A stretch of 64,000 nt of DNA from Hymenobacter psoromatis (GTDB lineage: Bacteria; Bacteroidota; Bacteroidia; Cytophagales; Hymenobacteraceae): the NCBI GenBank assembly GCA_001596155.1, contig CP014771.1:2108001-2172000 (forward strand), in the 5' to 3' direction. The stretch's first letter is position 1, and the number at the start of each line of letters is the position of its first letter. The position numbers and the translations under genes are program-made. Below the pieces are notes generated by a model. It was given only the letters and a program-made list of their open reading frames with translations, did no database searches and was not told the origin of the DNA. Shown here in pieces: positions 1 to 8,649 of the stretch.

Positions 1-64
1 AGCGTGGGTGCCTTGGAAAGGTGCATTAAACTCGTACATTCGCGCCCTATTGCTACTTATACCT

Positions 65-759
65 ATGTCTGACGCGCTTCAGGAACTATATGCCAGCCAA
101 GCCGCTTATCGGCTGCCGCTGTACACGGTGCAGCAAACCGCGCATTTGACGGGGCTCCCGCTGCAAACTACGGCCCGTTGGGCAGCCGCCGGAACGGGCC
201 TGCTGGTGCGGCAGCCAGGCAAAGCCGGCTTGTCTTTTCTGAATCTGGTGGAGCTGCACGTTTTGGCTGCCATTCGGCGTTTGCATCGCATTCCGTTGAG
301 CAAAGTCCGCCAGGCGGTGCAGTTCGTGCGCAGAAACGCGGGCACCGACTACCCATTGGCCGAGCAGCAAGTTGAAACTGACGGCGTTGATTTATTCATT
401 CGCGAATTAGACGTGCTCAGCAATGCCTCGCGACATGGCAGGTGGCCATTCGGGAGTTAGTAGCTGCTTATTTACAGCGGATTGAGCGCGACGCGGCGGG
501 CTTTCCCCGGCGGCTTTACCCTCTCTACCGGGCCGATGCGGAAACGGCGGCGGAAGTCAGCCAATCGCCCATGCTGATAGCGGTTGACCCTGCGATTTCG
601 TTTGGGCGGCCGGTGTTGGCTGCTTCCGGCATCGCGGTCGATATTATCGTGTCGCGCTACCGGGCCGGCGATTCCATCCGCGATTTAACAGTTGACTATA
701 ACCTGACGGAAGCGGCTGTTGAGGAAGCTTTGCGCTATGAGCTTGGAGTGGCCGCCTGA
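65..759 (+). pseudogene. DUF433-family antitoxin with a one-base frameshift
   Basis: The first part (from ATG 65) encodes an N-terminal helix-turn-helix-like region; the second part, in another frame, ends in a clear DUF433 domain (ISFGRPVLAASGIAVDIIV, then a YRAGDSIRDLT helical segment). The frames join near 437-442, where adding one C in catggcaggtggcc would restore the expected GQVAIREL sequence, so a single-base deletion is the simplest reading. DUF433 proteins act as antitoxins of PIN-like toxins, and the next gene is one. The 3' end overlaps the toxin gene by 23 bases, as expected for a coupled toxin-antitoxin pair. If the frameshift is real the antitoxin is broken while the toxin is intact, which would be unstable unless the toxin is inactive or silent; a sequencing error is the alternative. 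Confidence 0.65.
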
Positions 760-1138
760 TTTCACGCTTTTCCTGGACCGAGGTGCCTCGGTAAATCTAC
801 TGATGACCGCGCTCCGCGAGCTGGGCGTTGATTTTATCCGGCACGACGCTGTTTTTCCGCAAGCCACGCTGGATACGGAGTGGCTGGCTCACGCCGGGCG
901 AGCGGGTTGGCTGGTGCTGACGCTGGACCAGAATAGCAGCTACAACAACCTGGAGAAAGCAGCCCTTCTAAGTAGCGGGGTAGGTAGCTTCGTGCTGGTG
1001 GCCAAGAAGTTAAACGGCCAGCGAATAGCTGATTGCATCACGAAAGCACTACCCGCGATGCGCGACTTTGCTCAGGCTACCCCCGGCCCTTCATCGCCAA
1101 AATTTACGCTGACAGCCGGGTACTGGCCCAACTTGTAG
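737..1138 (+). CDS. PIN-like toxin of a DUF433-linked toxin-antitoxin pair
   Basis: 133 aa. The sequence has the layout of PIN-like (VapC45/DUF5615-type) nucleases: an early acidic motif FLDRG, a LRELGVDFIRHDAVFP segment, a DTEWLAHAGRAGW helix and a late acidic motif VLTLDQN. These acidic positions would bind the divalent metal used for RNA cleavage. I chose ATG 737 because it starts just before the FTLFLD strand and overlaps the upstream antitoxin by 23 bases; a start at 719 would add only six residues. The pairing of DUF433 with a PIN-like protein is an established toxin-antitoxin arrangement. The target RNA cannot be read from the sequence. Confidence 0.7.
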   Translation: MSLEWPPDFTLFLDRGASVNLLMTALRELGVDFIRHDAVFPQATLDTEWLAHAGRAGWLVLTLDQNSSYNNLEKAALLSSGVGSFVLVAKKLNGQRIADCITKALPAMRDFAQATPGPSSPKFTLTAGYWPNL

Positions 1139-1546
1139 AGGACAAGCCCTAGCTAAGCGAATATATTTTTGCGTCCATGACTGCCCCGCTTGCCTACCTC
1201 GCCGAAGCGTGAACTCTGCGAGTCCTCACTTCTTAGTCTTGACAAAGCTTTTCATCACTGGCAGGCCGCGTAGTGGCCTAAACCTGCCAGTTCCAAAATA
1301 AAATAGCTTACTACCCAACACTTTATCACTTAATAACCTAAAGCCGCGCAAGTATTCCGGCCGGCTGGCTCCTAAGTAGTCAGTCAAAAGTAATGGTATC
1401 AAAAGAACGTCATTCCGAGCTTGCCGAGGAATCTCGCTCGCATCATTCGGGCCTCGCTCCACGACGCACGCGAGATTCCTCGGCAAGCTCGGAATGACGT
1501 TCTTTTTATACCTGTTTACTTCTGCACGAGTACTTAAGCCTGCGTA
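1139..1546. other. Intergenic region with a start-codon remnant, a hairpin and a long palindrome
   Basis: No full gene is visible. A TATTTTTG box (1164-1171) precedes an ATG at 1177 that opens only 11 codons and stops at 1212, possibly the remnant of a gene start cut by repeat DNA (the stretch around 1208-1222 resembles a motif seen again near 31979). A hairpin with 9-bp arms lies at 1257-1265/1283-1291. The 36-bp palindrome at 1401-1506 is listed separately. Confidence 0.5.
1401..1506. repeat. Palindromic intergenic repeat, copy 1
   Basis: Perfect 36-bp inverted arms at 1401-1436 and 1471-1506 enclose a 34-bp centre. The arms contain gtcattccgagcttgccgag, and a closely related palindrome lies at 3733-3830. 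The outer ends are an A-run and a T-run, so the transcribed hairpin could also act as a bidirectional terminator. The related family with core gtcatgctgagc occurs at several other gene junctions here. Confidence 0.9.
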
Positions 1547-1609
1547 ATGTTAGCCCCCCGAACGGCTGGCGTTGCGCACTCTTTTAACCGGACTTGCCGC
1601 TTTGGTTTT

Positions 1610-2245
1610 ATGGCGCTTAGCCTTTCGCTGCTCCCTACCCCCGCCCCGCCATACTGTGCCAGTGGCCGCGCCGCCACGGCCGATGCCGAGCTGGTAGCGC
1701 AGCTCCGGCAGGGCAGCGAGGCCGCGTTTCGCACCCTCGTGGCGCGCTACCAGGACCGTATTTACAGCACGGCCTTTTCGCTGCTGCGGTCGGCGGAGGA
1801 GGCGGAAGACGTGGCGCAGGAGGTTTTTGTGGAGGTGTATCAAACGGTGGCGCGGTTTCGGGGCGAGGCGGCGTTGAGCACCTGGCTCTACCGGCTGGCC
1901 ACGTCGCGGGCCTTGCAGCACCGCCGCCGCCTGCAGGCCAAGAAGCGTTTTGCCTATTTCACCAGCTTGCTGGGCTTTGACAACCAGGTGCTGCACGAGC
2001 CGCCCGACCACGCGCACCCGCTGGCGCTGCTGGAAGGCCAGCAGCAGCTGGCTTTGCTGCTGCATCACATTGGCCGCCTGCCCGGCCCGCAGCAGGTGGC
2101 TTTTACCCTGCGCCACGAGCAGGAGCTAAGCTACGAAGCGATTGCCGCCGTGCTCGATACCACGGTTTCGGCGGTCGAATCCTTGCTGTTTCGGGCGCGG
2201 CAGACGCTGCGCCGACACCTTCACTCCCGCTCTAGCCATGTCTAA
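1610..2245 (+). CDS. RNA polymerase sigma factor, ECF (sigma-70) family
   Basis: 211 aa from ATG 1610; an in-frame ATG at 1547 would add 21 residues that do not resemble the family. Region 2 is clear: RYQDRIYSTAFSLLRSAEEA, then EDVAQEVFVEVYQTVARF, which carries the -10 recognition and core-binding helices, and TWLYRLATSRALQHRR. Region 4 is LPGPQQVAFTLRHEQELSYE followed by the helix-turn-helix AIAAVLDTTVSAVESLLFRA for -35 recognition. The downstream small membrane protein overlaps its last codons, so the two are probably translated together and the partner may control it. No target promoters can be inferred. Confidence 0.92.
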   Translation: MALSLSLLPTPAPPYCASGRAATADAELVAQLRQGSEAAFRTLVARYQDRIYSTAFSLLRSAEEAEDVAQEVFVEVYQTVARFRGEAALSTWLYRLATSRALQHRRRLQAKKRFAYFTSLLGFDNQVLHEPPDHAHPLALLEGQQQLALLLHHIGRLPGPQQVAFTLRHEQELSYEAIAAVLDTTVSAVESLLFRARQTLRRHLHSRSSHV

Positions 2246-2588
2246 TCCAGCCGTTCGCCCTGGCTCCGAGGAGGAGTGGGACGCGTTGATGCGCCAGCTG
2301 CGGGCGCAAGCCAACGTCCAGCCCCGACCGTTTTTTTACGCCCGCGTACATAGCCGGCTCACTTCTGGGCTTACTGCGGCGGGCGGCTGGCTGCCGGCCT
2401 GGGCGCGTCGCCCCGCTTACCTGGCTCTGCTGGCCGCCCTGATGCTGGCCGTGAGCGGCGACGGCGCGGCCCTACCCCCGGCCGCCAACCCGGCCCATAG
2501 CTACCGGCCCGGCCGGCCGCCCCTACCCCCCTGCTTTGCGGCGGTGCTGGCCAGGCGCGGCTTACCCGGCTTCAATCCCAACTGCTGA
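2238..2588 (+). CDS. Small membrane protein coupled to the sigma factor, possible anti-sigma factor
   Basis: 116 aa. The ATG at 2238 overlaps the 3' end of the sigma-factor gene by 8 bases, so translation is likely coupled. The N-terminal 50 residues are charged and predicted cytoplasmic (EEEWDALMRQLRAQANVQ, then PFFYARVHSRL), followed by one hydrophobic segment (AYLALLAALMLAVSG) and a short Pro/Arg-rich tail ending in Cys. This layout, a soluble N-terminus plus one membrane helix next to an ECF sigma gene, is typical of anti-sigma factors, but no zinc-binding anti-sigma motif is visible. The function is inferred from position only. Confidence 0.6.
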   Translation: MSNPAVRPGSEEEWDALMRQLRAQANVQPRPFFYARVHSRLTSGLTAAGGWLPAWARRPAYLALLAALMLAVSGDGAALPPAANPAHSYRPGRPPLPPCFAAVLARRGLPGFNPNC

Positions 2589-2634
2589 ACCAACCGCCAC
2601 GGCGCTCAAAAAACGACAAGCCCGAGGTAAGAAG

Positions 2635-2642
2635 TACCTTTG
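2635..2642 (+). promoter_or_regulatory. Putative -7 promoter box of lgt (TACCTTTG)
   Basis: An exact match to the Bacteroidetes -7 consensus TAnnTTTG, 24 bases before the lgt ATG. No convincing -33 TTTG was found at the usual spacing. Confidence 0.5.
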
Positions 2643-2666
2643 AACCCTCTTTCTCTTCTGCTACCC

Positions 2667-3680
2667 ATGACCGGACCACTCGCTTACATTACCTGGACTG
2701 CCGACCCCATTATTGTCCACCTGGGGCCGCTGCTGCTGCGCTGGTACGGCGTGCTGTTTGCCTCGGGTTTCGTCATTAGCTCGTTTGTCATTACCGATAT
2801 GTTCAAAAAAGAGGACGTGCGGCCCTATTGGGTCGATGTTCTCACGTTTTACATGGTGGTGGCCACGGTGCTGGGCGCACGGCTGGGCCACGTTTTTTTC
2901 TACGACTGGCCTTCGTACCGCGAGCATCCGTGGGAAATTCTGAAAATCTGGCACGGCGGGCTGGCTTCGCACGGGGCCACGATTGGCATTTTGCTGGCCG
3001 TGTTCATTTTTAGCGTGCGCAATAAGTTCGATTACCTCTGGGTGCTCGACCGCATCGTGATTGTGGTGGCGATTGGGGGCGCGTGCATTCGGCTGGGCAA
3101 TCTGATGAACTCCGAAATCGTGGGCAAGCCTACCAATGTGCCCTGGGCCTTCGTGTTTCCGCGCGATACGGAGCACCTGCAAACGCCCGTGACGCCCCTA
3201 CCCCCCGGCGCGGTGCTGGTGCAGCGCAGCCACCTGCCCAACGGCGAGGAGCACACCAAAGTGCTGCCCGCCGGCACCGCGCCCGCGATGGGCATGGAAA
3301 TGGCCGTCCCGCGCCATCCCACCCAGATTTACGAGTCGCTGTTCTGCGTGTTTCTGTTCGTCATTCTCTACGGCTTGTGGAATAAATACAAGGAGCGCAC
3401 ACCGCGCGGGCTGCTCTTCGGGCTGTTTGTGGTGCTGCTCTTCACCTTCCGCCTCTTGGTGGAATATCTAAAAGAAAACCAGGTGTCGCAGGAAACGGGC
3501 ATCATCGCGCAGTACCACCTCAACATTGGGCAACTGCTCAGTATTCCATTCATCCTCATTGGCTTATGGGTGCTGCTGCGCGCCGGCAAAGACCCCAAGA
3601 ACCCCTACGGCTACGCCCCGCGCGGCCTGGCCGAGGAGGAAGCCGCCGCCCGCGCGGCTGCGCCTGCTACTAAATCATAA
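2667..3680 (+). CDS. lgt: Prolipoprotein diacylglyceryl transferase Lgt
   Basis: 337 aa. Lgt moves diacylglycerol from phosphatidylglycerol to the lipobox Cys of prelipoproteins in the inner membrane. The family signature is present: HGGLASHGATIGILLAVF in the conserved loop, RLGNLMNSEIVG with the catalytic-region Arg and Asn, and HPTQIYES. At least six hydrophobic segments are visible. I chose ATG 2667, which leaves a 24-base leader after a TACCTTTG box; a TTG at 2640 is possible but lies inside that promoter box. A periplasmic loop of about 45 residues before HPTQIYE is longer than in enterobacterial Lgt, as is common in Bacteroidetes. Its substrates include several lipoproteins encoded in this window. 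Confidence 0.97.
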   Translation: MTGPLAYITWTADPIIVHLGPLLLRWYGVLFASGFVISSFVITDMFKKEDVRPYWVDVLTFYMVVATVLGARLGHVFFYDWPSYREHPWEILKIWHGGLASHGATIGILLAVFIFSVRNKFDYLWVLDRIVIVVAIGGACIRLGNLMNSEIVGKPTNVPWAFVFPRDTEHLQTPVTPLPPGAVLVQRSHLPNGEEHTKVLPAGTAPAMGMEMAVPRHPTQIYESLFCVFLFVILYGLWNKYKERTPRGLLFGLFVVLLFTFRLLVEYLKENQVSQETGIIAQYHLNIGQLLSIPFILIGLWVLLRAGKDPKNPYGYAPRGLAEEEAAARAAAPATKS

Positions 3681-3732
3681 TTAAGCAAGCAGCTTACCAA
3701 TAAGCAGTTAATCGGCAGTAATCGAGGAATGA

Positions 3733-3830
3733 GAACGTCATTCCGAGCTTGCCGAGGAATCGCGCTCGCCTCGTTCGGATGTCGTTCCACGAGGCGAGCG
3801 AGATTCCTCGGCAAACTCGGAATGACGTTC
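3733..3830. repeat. Palindromic intergenic repeat, copy 2
   Basis: Arms 3733-3773 and 3790-3830 (41 bp, a few mismatches) around a 16-bp loop. The sequence is closely related to the palindrome at 1401-1506 and sits between the convergent ends of lgt and the lipoprotein gene, so it may terminate both transcripts. Confidence 0.88.
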
Positions 3831-3871
3831 TTTTTATACTTTTTGCCTGCTTATTAATCCCTACCTCCCTG

Positions 3872-4804
3872 TTACAGCGGCAGCTCGTACACGTCGCCCT
3901 GCTCGGTGGTGATGAGCAGGGTTTTGGGGTCTTTAAAGGCGGCGCCTTCGGTCTGGCCGGCGCCTTCGAGGCTGATGTGGCGCGGCGTCGCTTTTAGAAT
4001 AGCATCCCAGGAATTACCGTCCAGAATGAACAGTTCTTGCCGGGCCAGCAGCACGAGGCGGTGGCCGTCGGGCGAGAGGGTCGCATCGGTCACTTCGCCC
4101 GGAATAACGAGCTTGGCGATGAGCTTGGCAGTGTAATTACCGGGCTGGTCGGGCACGGTGTAAACCTTGCAGGTGCTTTGCTGGCCGCGGTCTTTGGTGA
4201 ACAGATAGATTTGGCCATCGTGCCAGAGGTTGGCCTCACAGTCAAAATTGCGGTTCTTTTTGCTGGGCGGAAACTCAGTCTGGTCGGGGTAGTTGAAGTT
4301 GATTTTGCTGACCTGGCTGGGCGCGGCGGGCCGAAAGCGCAGGATGGCCAGGTTCTGGCGGTCGGAATTATTGTTGCCGCAGTCGCCCATGTAGTAGTTG
4401 CCGCTGGGGTCGCGGCTCAGGCTTTCCCAGTCGTGGTTGGGCGCGCCCAGCGTAAACTCGCCCACCTGCTGGCCGGTGGCATCCACCCGGAACACGGTGG
4501 GCGGGTTGCCATCGTCGCCGAAGGTGAAATACGTGCCCGCCTCGGGCGCGGCGCACAGCCCCGAGCTTTCCCGGATGCCATCGGTGAGGCGGCCCACGCG
4601 GCGCAGGCCGCTGGGCAAGTTTCCAGTTTCGTCCACTTGGTGCTTTTTATGGCCTTTTTTGCCCTTTTTGCCGGGGTGGGTCTGGGCCGTGCTTTGCGGC
4701 TGGCCGGCGTCGTTGGCAACGTGCTCACCCTCGGCCGACGAGCAGGAAGAAGTAAGAAGCAAAACCCCCAGCAGCGGGCGGATAAAGAGCGGGATATACA
4801 GCAT
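3872..4804 (-). CDS. Lipoprotein with a probable beta-propeller fold
   Basis: 310 aa from ATG 4804. The N-terminus is a lipoprotein signal (PLLGVLLLTSSC, lipobox Cys about residue 21), followed by a Lys-rich linker (HPGKKGKKGHKKH). The rest has repeated blade-like motifs such as GTYFTFGDDGNPPTVFRVD, NHDWESLSRDPSGNYYMGDC and DATLSPDGHRLVLLARQELF, suggesting a six- or seven-bladed propeller. The Asp/Asn-rich GDCGNNNSDRQN loop could bind a metal. An upstream start at 4888 would add 28 residues without a signal peptide and overlap yidD. It follows yidD by 50 bases on the same strand. No enzymatic function can be assigned. Confidence 0.75.
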   Translation of the reverse strand: MLYIPLFIRPLLGVLLLTSSCSSAEGEHVANDAGQPQSTAQTHPGKKGKKGHKKHQVDETGNLPSGLRRVGRLTDGIRESSGLCAAPEAGTYFTFGDDGNPPTVFRVDATGQQVGEFTLGAPNHDWESLSRDPSGNYYMGDCGNNNSDRQNLAILRFRPAAPSQVSKINFNYPDQTEFPPSKKNRNFDCEANLWHDGQIYLFTKDRGQQSTCKVYTVPDQPGNYTAKLIAKLVIPGEVTDATLSPDGHRLVLLARQELFILDGNSWDAILKATPRHISLEGAGQTEGAAFKDPKTLLITTEQGDVYELPL

Positions 4805-4854
4805 ACGACCCGCTTGTACGGCAAAGCCCGCCCCAGTGGCTAAGTGCCACCGCC

Positions 4855-5067
4855 CTACAGCACCGGGTCGTAGCCCGCGCCGCCCCACGGGTGGCAGCGC
4901 CCGATGCGCCGCAGCGCCAGCCTACCCCCCCGCCACGCCCCATACTTACCGATGGCCTCGGCTGCGTAGGCCGAGCAGGTGGGCGAGTAGCGGCAGCTCG
5001 GCGGCGTGAGCGGCGAAATAAACAGCTGGTAGAAGCGCACCAGCAGCAGCAGCAAGCGGCGAAACAT
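4855..5067 (-). CDS. yidD: Membrane protein insertion efficiency factor YidD
   Basis: 70 aa, the usual length of the family. Diagnostic motifs are visible in order: [12 protein letters not shown], the [15 protein letters not shown] block with its paired cysteines, and [14 protein letters not shown] at the C-terminus. YidD assists YidC in inserting inner-membrane proteins and sits at the cytoplasmic face. Here it lies upstream of a lipoprotein gene rather than in the rnpA-yidC cluster, which is common in Bacteroidetes. The start is the only ATG giving the hydrophobic [13 protein letters not shown]-terminus. Confidence 0.96.
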   Translation of the reverse strand: MFRRLLLLLVRFYQLFISPLTPPSCRYSPTCSAYAAEAIGKYGAWRGGRLALRRIGRCHPWGGAGYDPVL

Positions 5068-5223
5068 AGCGCAATAAGCAACGGCAAGGGAGCAAAGTTC
5101 GGCGGGGCCAACGCCGTGGTTGCTCAGTACATACCCGGCCCGAAAATAAAGCGCAGCTTCTGCCCATAAATATTCACCAAATCGCCATCTTGCCAGTACA
5201 TTTCGGCTTTTATCTGCTACTTA

Positions 5224-6114
5224 GTGTTTGTGCTGAGACATTTATACTTTTTCCTTTTATTCTTATTTACCGTTCCCCTACCCCTGCTGGCGCAGGGCAA
5301 CGGCCCGGCCGGGCACGGCGGCCGCGCGCAGGCGCTGGGCAACGCCTCGGCCCCGCTGGGCGGCGAGGTGTGGGCGGTAGCCAACAACGCGGCCGGCCTG
5401 GGCAGCCTCACGCGGCCCACGGCGGGCGCGTATTTTGAGAATCGCTACCTCATTCCAGGCCTCAACGTGGCGGCAGTGGCCCTGGCGCTGCCGCTGGGCG
5501 TGGTGGAGCCGGCGGCGGGCGGCCTGCCCGCCCGCGCCAGCCGGGGCGTGGTGGGGGTTGAAGCCCAGCGGTTTGGCGGCATTTTATACAACGAAACGCG
5601 GGTGGGCGCGGCCTACGGCTACGGGCTGGGGGTGGTGCGCGTGGGCGGGCGGCTCGACGCGCTGCAGGTGAGCTTGCAGGACCTGGGCAGCCGCCGCGCG
5701 CTGGCCGCGTCGCTGGGCGGGCAGGCCGATATTCTGCCTCAGCGCCTCACGCTGGGCGTGTACCTCTACAACATCACGCAGGCTAAACTAGCTGATTACC
5801 AAGATGAGCGCGTGCCCACCGTGCTGCGCGCCGGCCTGGCCTACCGCCCCGGCAAGCAGGTGCTGCTGCTGGGCGAAGCCGAAAAAGACGTGGAGCGCGC
5901 AGTGGGTTTCAAGGCCGGCATCGAGTACCTCCCTACCCCCGCCGTGGCCGTGCGCCTGGGCTACGCCAGCCTGAGCCAGCAGAGCACGGCCGGCGTGGGC
6001 CTGCGCGCCGGCGACTGGCAGCTCGACTACGCGGCCGGCTGGCACAACGAGCTGGGCCTCAGCCAGTATTTCAGCGTGAGCTGGCAGTGGGGGAAGGAGG
6101 CCATTAAAAATTAA
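5224..6114 (+). CDS. PorV/PorQ-like outer-membrane beta-barrel protein
   Basis: About 296 aa. A signal peptide (FFLLFLFTVPLPLLAQ) is followed by GGRAQALGNASAPLGGEVWA and NNAAGLGSL, the pattern by which PorV/PorQ/UPF0164 barrels begin: glycine-rich first strands and an NPAGL-like turn. The remainder is alternating amphipathic strands (VGAAYGYGLGVVRVGGRLDA, PTVLRAGLAYRPGKQVLLLG) ending in an aromatic strand (FSVSWQW) suited to BAM recognition. No ATG opens the frame; GTG codons at 5224 or 5230 are the plausible starts. The family includes type IX secretion components, but a role in secretion is not shown here. Confidence 0.75.
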   Translation: MFVLRHLYFFLLFLFTVPLPLLAQGNGPAGHGGRAQALGNASAPLGGEVWAVANNAAGLGSLTRPTAGAYFENRYLIPGLNVAAVALALPLGVVEPAAGGLPARASRGVVGVEAQRFGGILYNETRVGAAYGYGLGVVRVGGRLDALQVSLQDLGSRRALAASLGGQADILPQRLTLGVYLYNITQAKLADYQDERVPTVLRAGLAYRPGKQVLLLGEAEKDVERAVGFKAGIEYLPTPAVAVRLGYASLSQQSTAGVGLRAGDWQLDYAAGWHNELGLSQYFSVSWQWGKEAIKN

Positions 6115-6135
6115 AATTATGAATTATGAATTAAA

Positions 6136-6178
6136 AAAGAATGGTCATGCTGAGCTTGTCGAAGCATGACCATTCTTT
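6136..6178. repeat. Short palindrome, possible terminator
   Basis: Perfect 15-bp arms (6136-6150 and 6164-6178) with a 13-base loop; the core gtcatgc belongs to the same repeat family as those at 46491 and 32871. The left arm starts in an A-run and the right arm ends in TTT, so it could terminate the barrel-protein transcript. Confidence 0.75.
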
Positions 6179-6226
6179 AACATAAGTTAATTAGCAACGG
6201 GTACTTACACTATCCAAAAAGCTTCC

Positions 6227-8344
6227 ATGAACAAACTCCTACCCGGATTTTTAATTTCTATTTTATCATTTTTAATTATTCCCCTCGCGGCGGCGCAGGA
6301 GTTTCCGCGGCGCGCGCCCGAGCTGGACCGGATAGCGCAGGAACTGTTTGCCGAAATTCAATCGGACCAGATTCCCTACGAGGACCTGTACGGTACGCTG
6401 CTGAATTTTTACCAGTCGCCGCTCAACCTCAACACCGCCGGCCCCGAGGAATTGCGCGCCCTACCCCTGCTCAGCGAGGCGCAGGTGGCAGCGCTGCTGC
6501 TGCACCGCCGCCGCACCGGCCCGCTGCTGAGCGTGTATGAGCTGCAGGCCGTGCCGGGCTGGACCGTGCGCACCATCGAGCGGGTCGCGCCCTTCGTCAC
6601 GGTGGCCGGCACCAACCCCAACGCGGGGCGCGGCCCGCTGGGGCAACGCATTAAAAAGGAGGAGAATAACGCCGTTATGCTGCGCTACGAGCGCGTGTTG
6701 CAGCAGCGCAAGGGCTACTCGGCCGTCGATACCTTCCAGGGGCGGCCCACGCTACGCTACCTGGGCTCGCCCGATGCCGTAGCCCTGCGCTACCGCGTGA
6801 GCCACGCCCACGATTTCAGCCTGGGTTTCACGGCCGAAAAAGACGCGGGCGAGCCGCTGACCTGGCGGCCGGCGCGGAACCAGTTCGGCCCCGATTTTTT
6901 GTCGGCGCACGTCGTGCTCTACGAGCAGGGCCGGCTGAAGACGCTGGCCCTGGGCGACTACCAGCTGCAATTTGGGCAGGGCTTATTACTGTCGTCGGGG
7001 CTGGCGCTGGGCAAGGGCGGCGAAACCGTGACCTCGCTGCGCCGGGCGTCGCTGGGCGTGCGGCCCTACGCGGCGCTGCTCGAAAACACGTTTTTTCGGG
7101 GCGCGGCGGCTACGTATCAGCTCGCGCCGCGCTGGGAGGCCACGGCCTTCGCTTCGCGCAAAAACATTGACGCCAACGCCCGCCAGACCACCGACTCGCT
7201 GGCGCAGTTTGACGAATTCAGCACCAGCCTGCTGCTGACGGGCCTGCACCGCACGGCCACCGAAATTGCCAACCGCCAGCGCCTGGCCGAAACCGTGGGC
7301 GGCGGCCACCTCGGCTACCGCGGCCCCGGCGGCAACCTCAGCTTCGGCCTCACGGCGGTGGGCACGCACTACGGCACGGCGTATCAAAAGCGGCCTGAAC
7401 CTTATAACCGCTATGAATTTCAGGGAAAGAACAACCTGGCCATTGGCGCACACTACAGCTACGGCTGGCGCAACCTGCTGCTCTTTGGCGAGGGCGGGCG
7501 CAGCAGCGGCGGCGGCCTGGGCACCGTGAATGGCGTGCTCGCCAGCCTGGGGCCTGATGTGGATGCCTCGCTGCTGGTGCGGCACTACGACGCTGATTTT
7601 CACACCTTCTACGGCAATGCGCTGAGCGAAAACACCCGCAACATCAACGAGAGCGGCCTCTATATTGGCTTGAAAGTGAGGCCCCTACCCCACTGGGAAG
7701 TGTCGGCGTACTTCGACCAGTTTCGGTTTCCGTGGCTGCGCTACCGGGTGAGCGCGCCCAGCCACGGCCAGGACGCGCTGCTGCGGGTGGCCTTCACGCC
7801 CAGCAAAACCGGCCTGCTCTACGTGCAGTACCGCGCCCGCCTCAAGCCCCTCGACCTGCCCAGCAACCTGGGCCGGCCAGTGCCGCTGCCCGGCCAGCAG
7901 CTGCGCCACTCGCTGCTGTTCTACGCCGACGTGCAGCCTACCCCCCGCCTGGGCCTGCGCACCCGCCTGCAAGCCAGCTATTTGCGCGCCGACGACAACC
8001 TGCCCTGGCGCAGCGGCTTCGTGCTGAGCCAGGACGCCACCGTGCAGCTGGCCCGCCGCGTGAGCCTGGCCGCCCGCTACGCCGTGTTCGACACCGACGA
8101 CTACGACACGCGGCAGTACATGTTTGAGCAGGATGTGCTATACGCCATCTCCGCGCCCGCGCTCTACGGCCAGGGCACGCGGGCCTACGCGCTGCTGCAA
8201 GCCACTTTAAATAAGCACTTTACCATCTGGCTGCGCTACGCCGACACGCGCTACCGCCACCAGACTATTATCAGCTCGGGGCTGGAAGAGATAAAGGGCA
8301 ACGCCCGCTCGGAGGTGACGGCGCAGGTGCGGTATCGGCTGTGA
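6227..8344 (+). CDS. Helix-hairpin-helix outer-membrane protein
   Basis: 705 aa. After a signal peptide (LISILSFLIIPLAAAQ) comes a helical region with two helix-hairpin-helix motifs of the ComEA kind: SPLNLNTAGPEELRALPLLS, then ELQAVPGWTVRTIERVAPFV (about residues 65-125). The remaining 550 residues have the strand pattern of an outer-membrane barrel (LGDYQLQFGQGLLLSSGLAL, RYAVFDTDDYDTRQYMFEQD, SEVTAQVRYRL at the end). HhH motifs bind DNA, so uptake or surface handling of DNA is conceivable, but this Bacteroidetes family is uncharacterised. It lies downstream of the PorV-like gene on the same strand, separated by a palindrome. Confidence 0.8.
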   Translation: MNKLLPGFLISILSFLIIPLAAAQEFPRRAPELDRIAQELFAEIQSDQIPYEDLYGTLLNFYQSPLNLNTAGPEELRALPLLSEAQVAALLLHRRRTGPLLSVYELQAVPGWTVRTIERVAPFVTVAGTNPNAGRGPLGQRIKKEENNAVMLRYERVLQQRKGYSAVDTFQGRPTLRYLGSPDAVALRYRVSHAHDFSLGFTAEKDAGEPLTWRPARNQFGPDFLSAHVVLYEQGRLKTLALGDYQLQFGQGLLLSSGLALGKGGETVTSLRRASLGVRPYAALLENTFFRGAAATYQLAPRWEATAFASRKNIDANARQTTDSLAQFDEFSTSLLLTGLHRTATEIANRQRLAETVGGGHLGYRGPGGNLSFGLTAVGTHYGTAYQKRPEPYNRYEFQGKNNLAIGAHYSYGWRNLLLFGEGGRSSGGGLGTVNGVLASLGPDVDASLLVRHYDADFHTFYGNALSENTRNINESGLYIGLKVRPLPHWEVSAYFDQFRFPWLRYRVSAPSHGQDALLRVAFTPSKTGLLYVQYRARLKPLDLPSNLGRPVPLPGQQLRHSLLFYADVQPTPRLGLRTRLQASYLRADDNLPWRSGFVLSQDATVQLARRVSLAARYAVFDTDDYDTRQYMFEQDVLYAISAPALYGQGTRAYALLQATLNKHFTIWLRYADTRYRHQTIISSGLEEIKGNARSEVTAQVRYRL

Positions 8345-8649
8345 GGATTATTGTTGGGTTGAGGGCCAGTTGTGAGTATTTCAGGGTCAAATTTAAATTC
8401 TACTTACTTCTCTACTGAAAAAATCCCTTTACATAACACGTATTCCCGGACAAACCTTAGAATCGTTTAGCTACCATTAGTTCATAAGGTGAACGGCAAA
8501 TTTGGTATTTTTCAAGTAATATTTTTTACCAAGTCACCTTCTGTTCTGTATAAACAAGAATTTAGTAGTCTTTTCTCAAGCAGCTTGAACGCTAAATACA
8601 AAAATTTATAGTACATTGCTCGTGAAAACACCCTCTTCTCCTTTTCCAT
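8345..8649. other. A+T-rich intergenic region
   Basis: About 300 bases with no convincing gene, much richer in A+T than the gene upstream. It must carry the promoter of the lipoprotein gene at 8650, but I found no exact TAnnTTTG box. The composition change marks the left edge of an apparently acquired segment. Confidence 0.6.
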
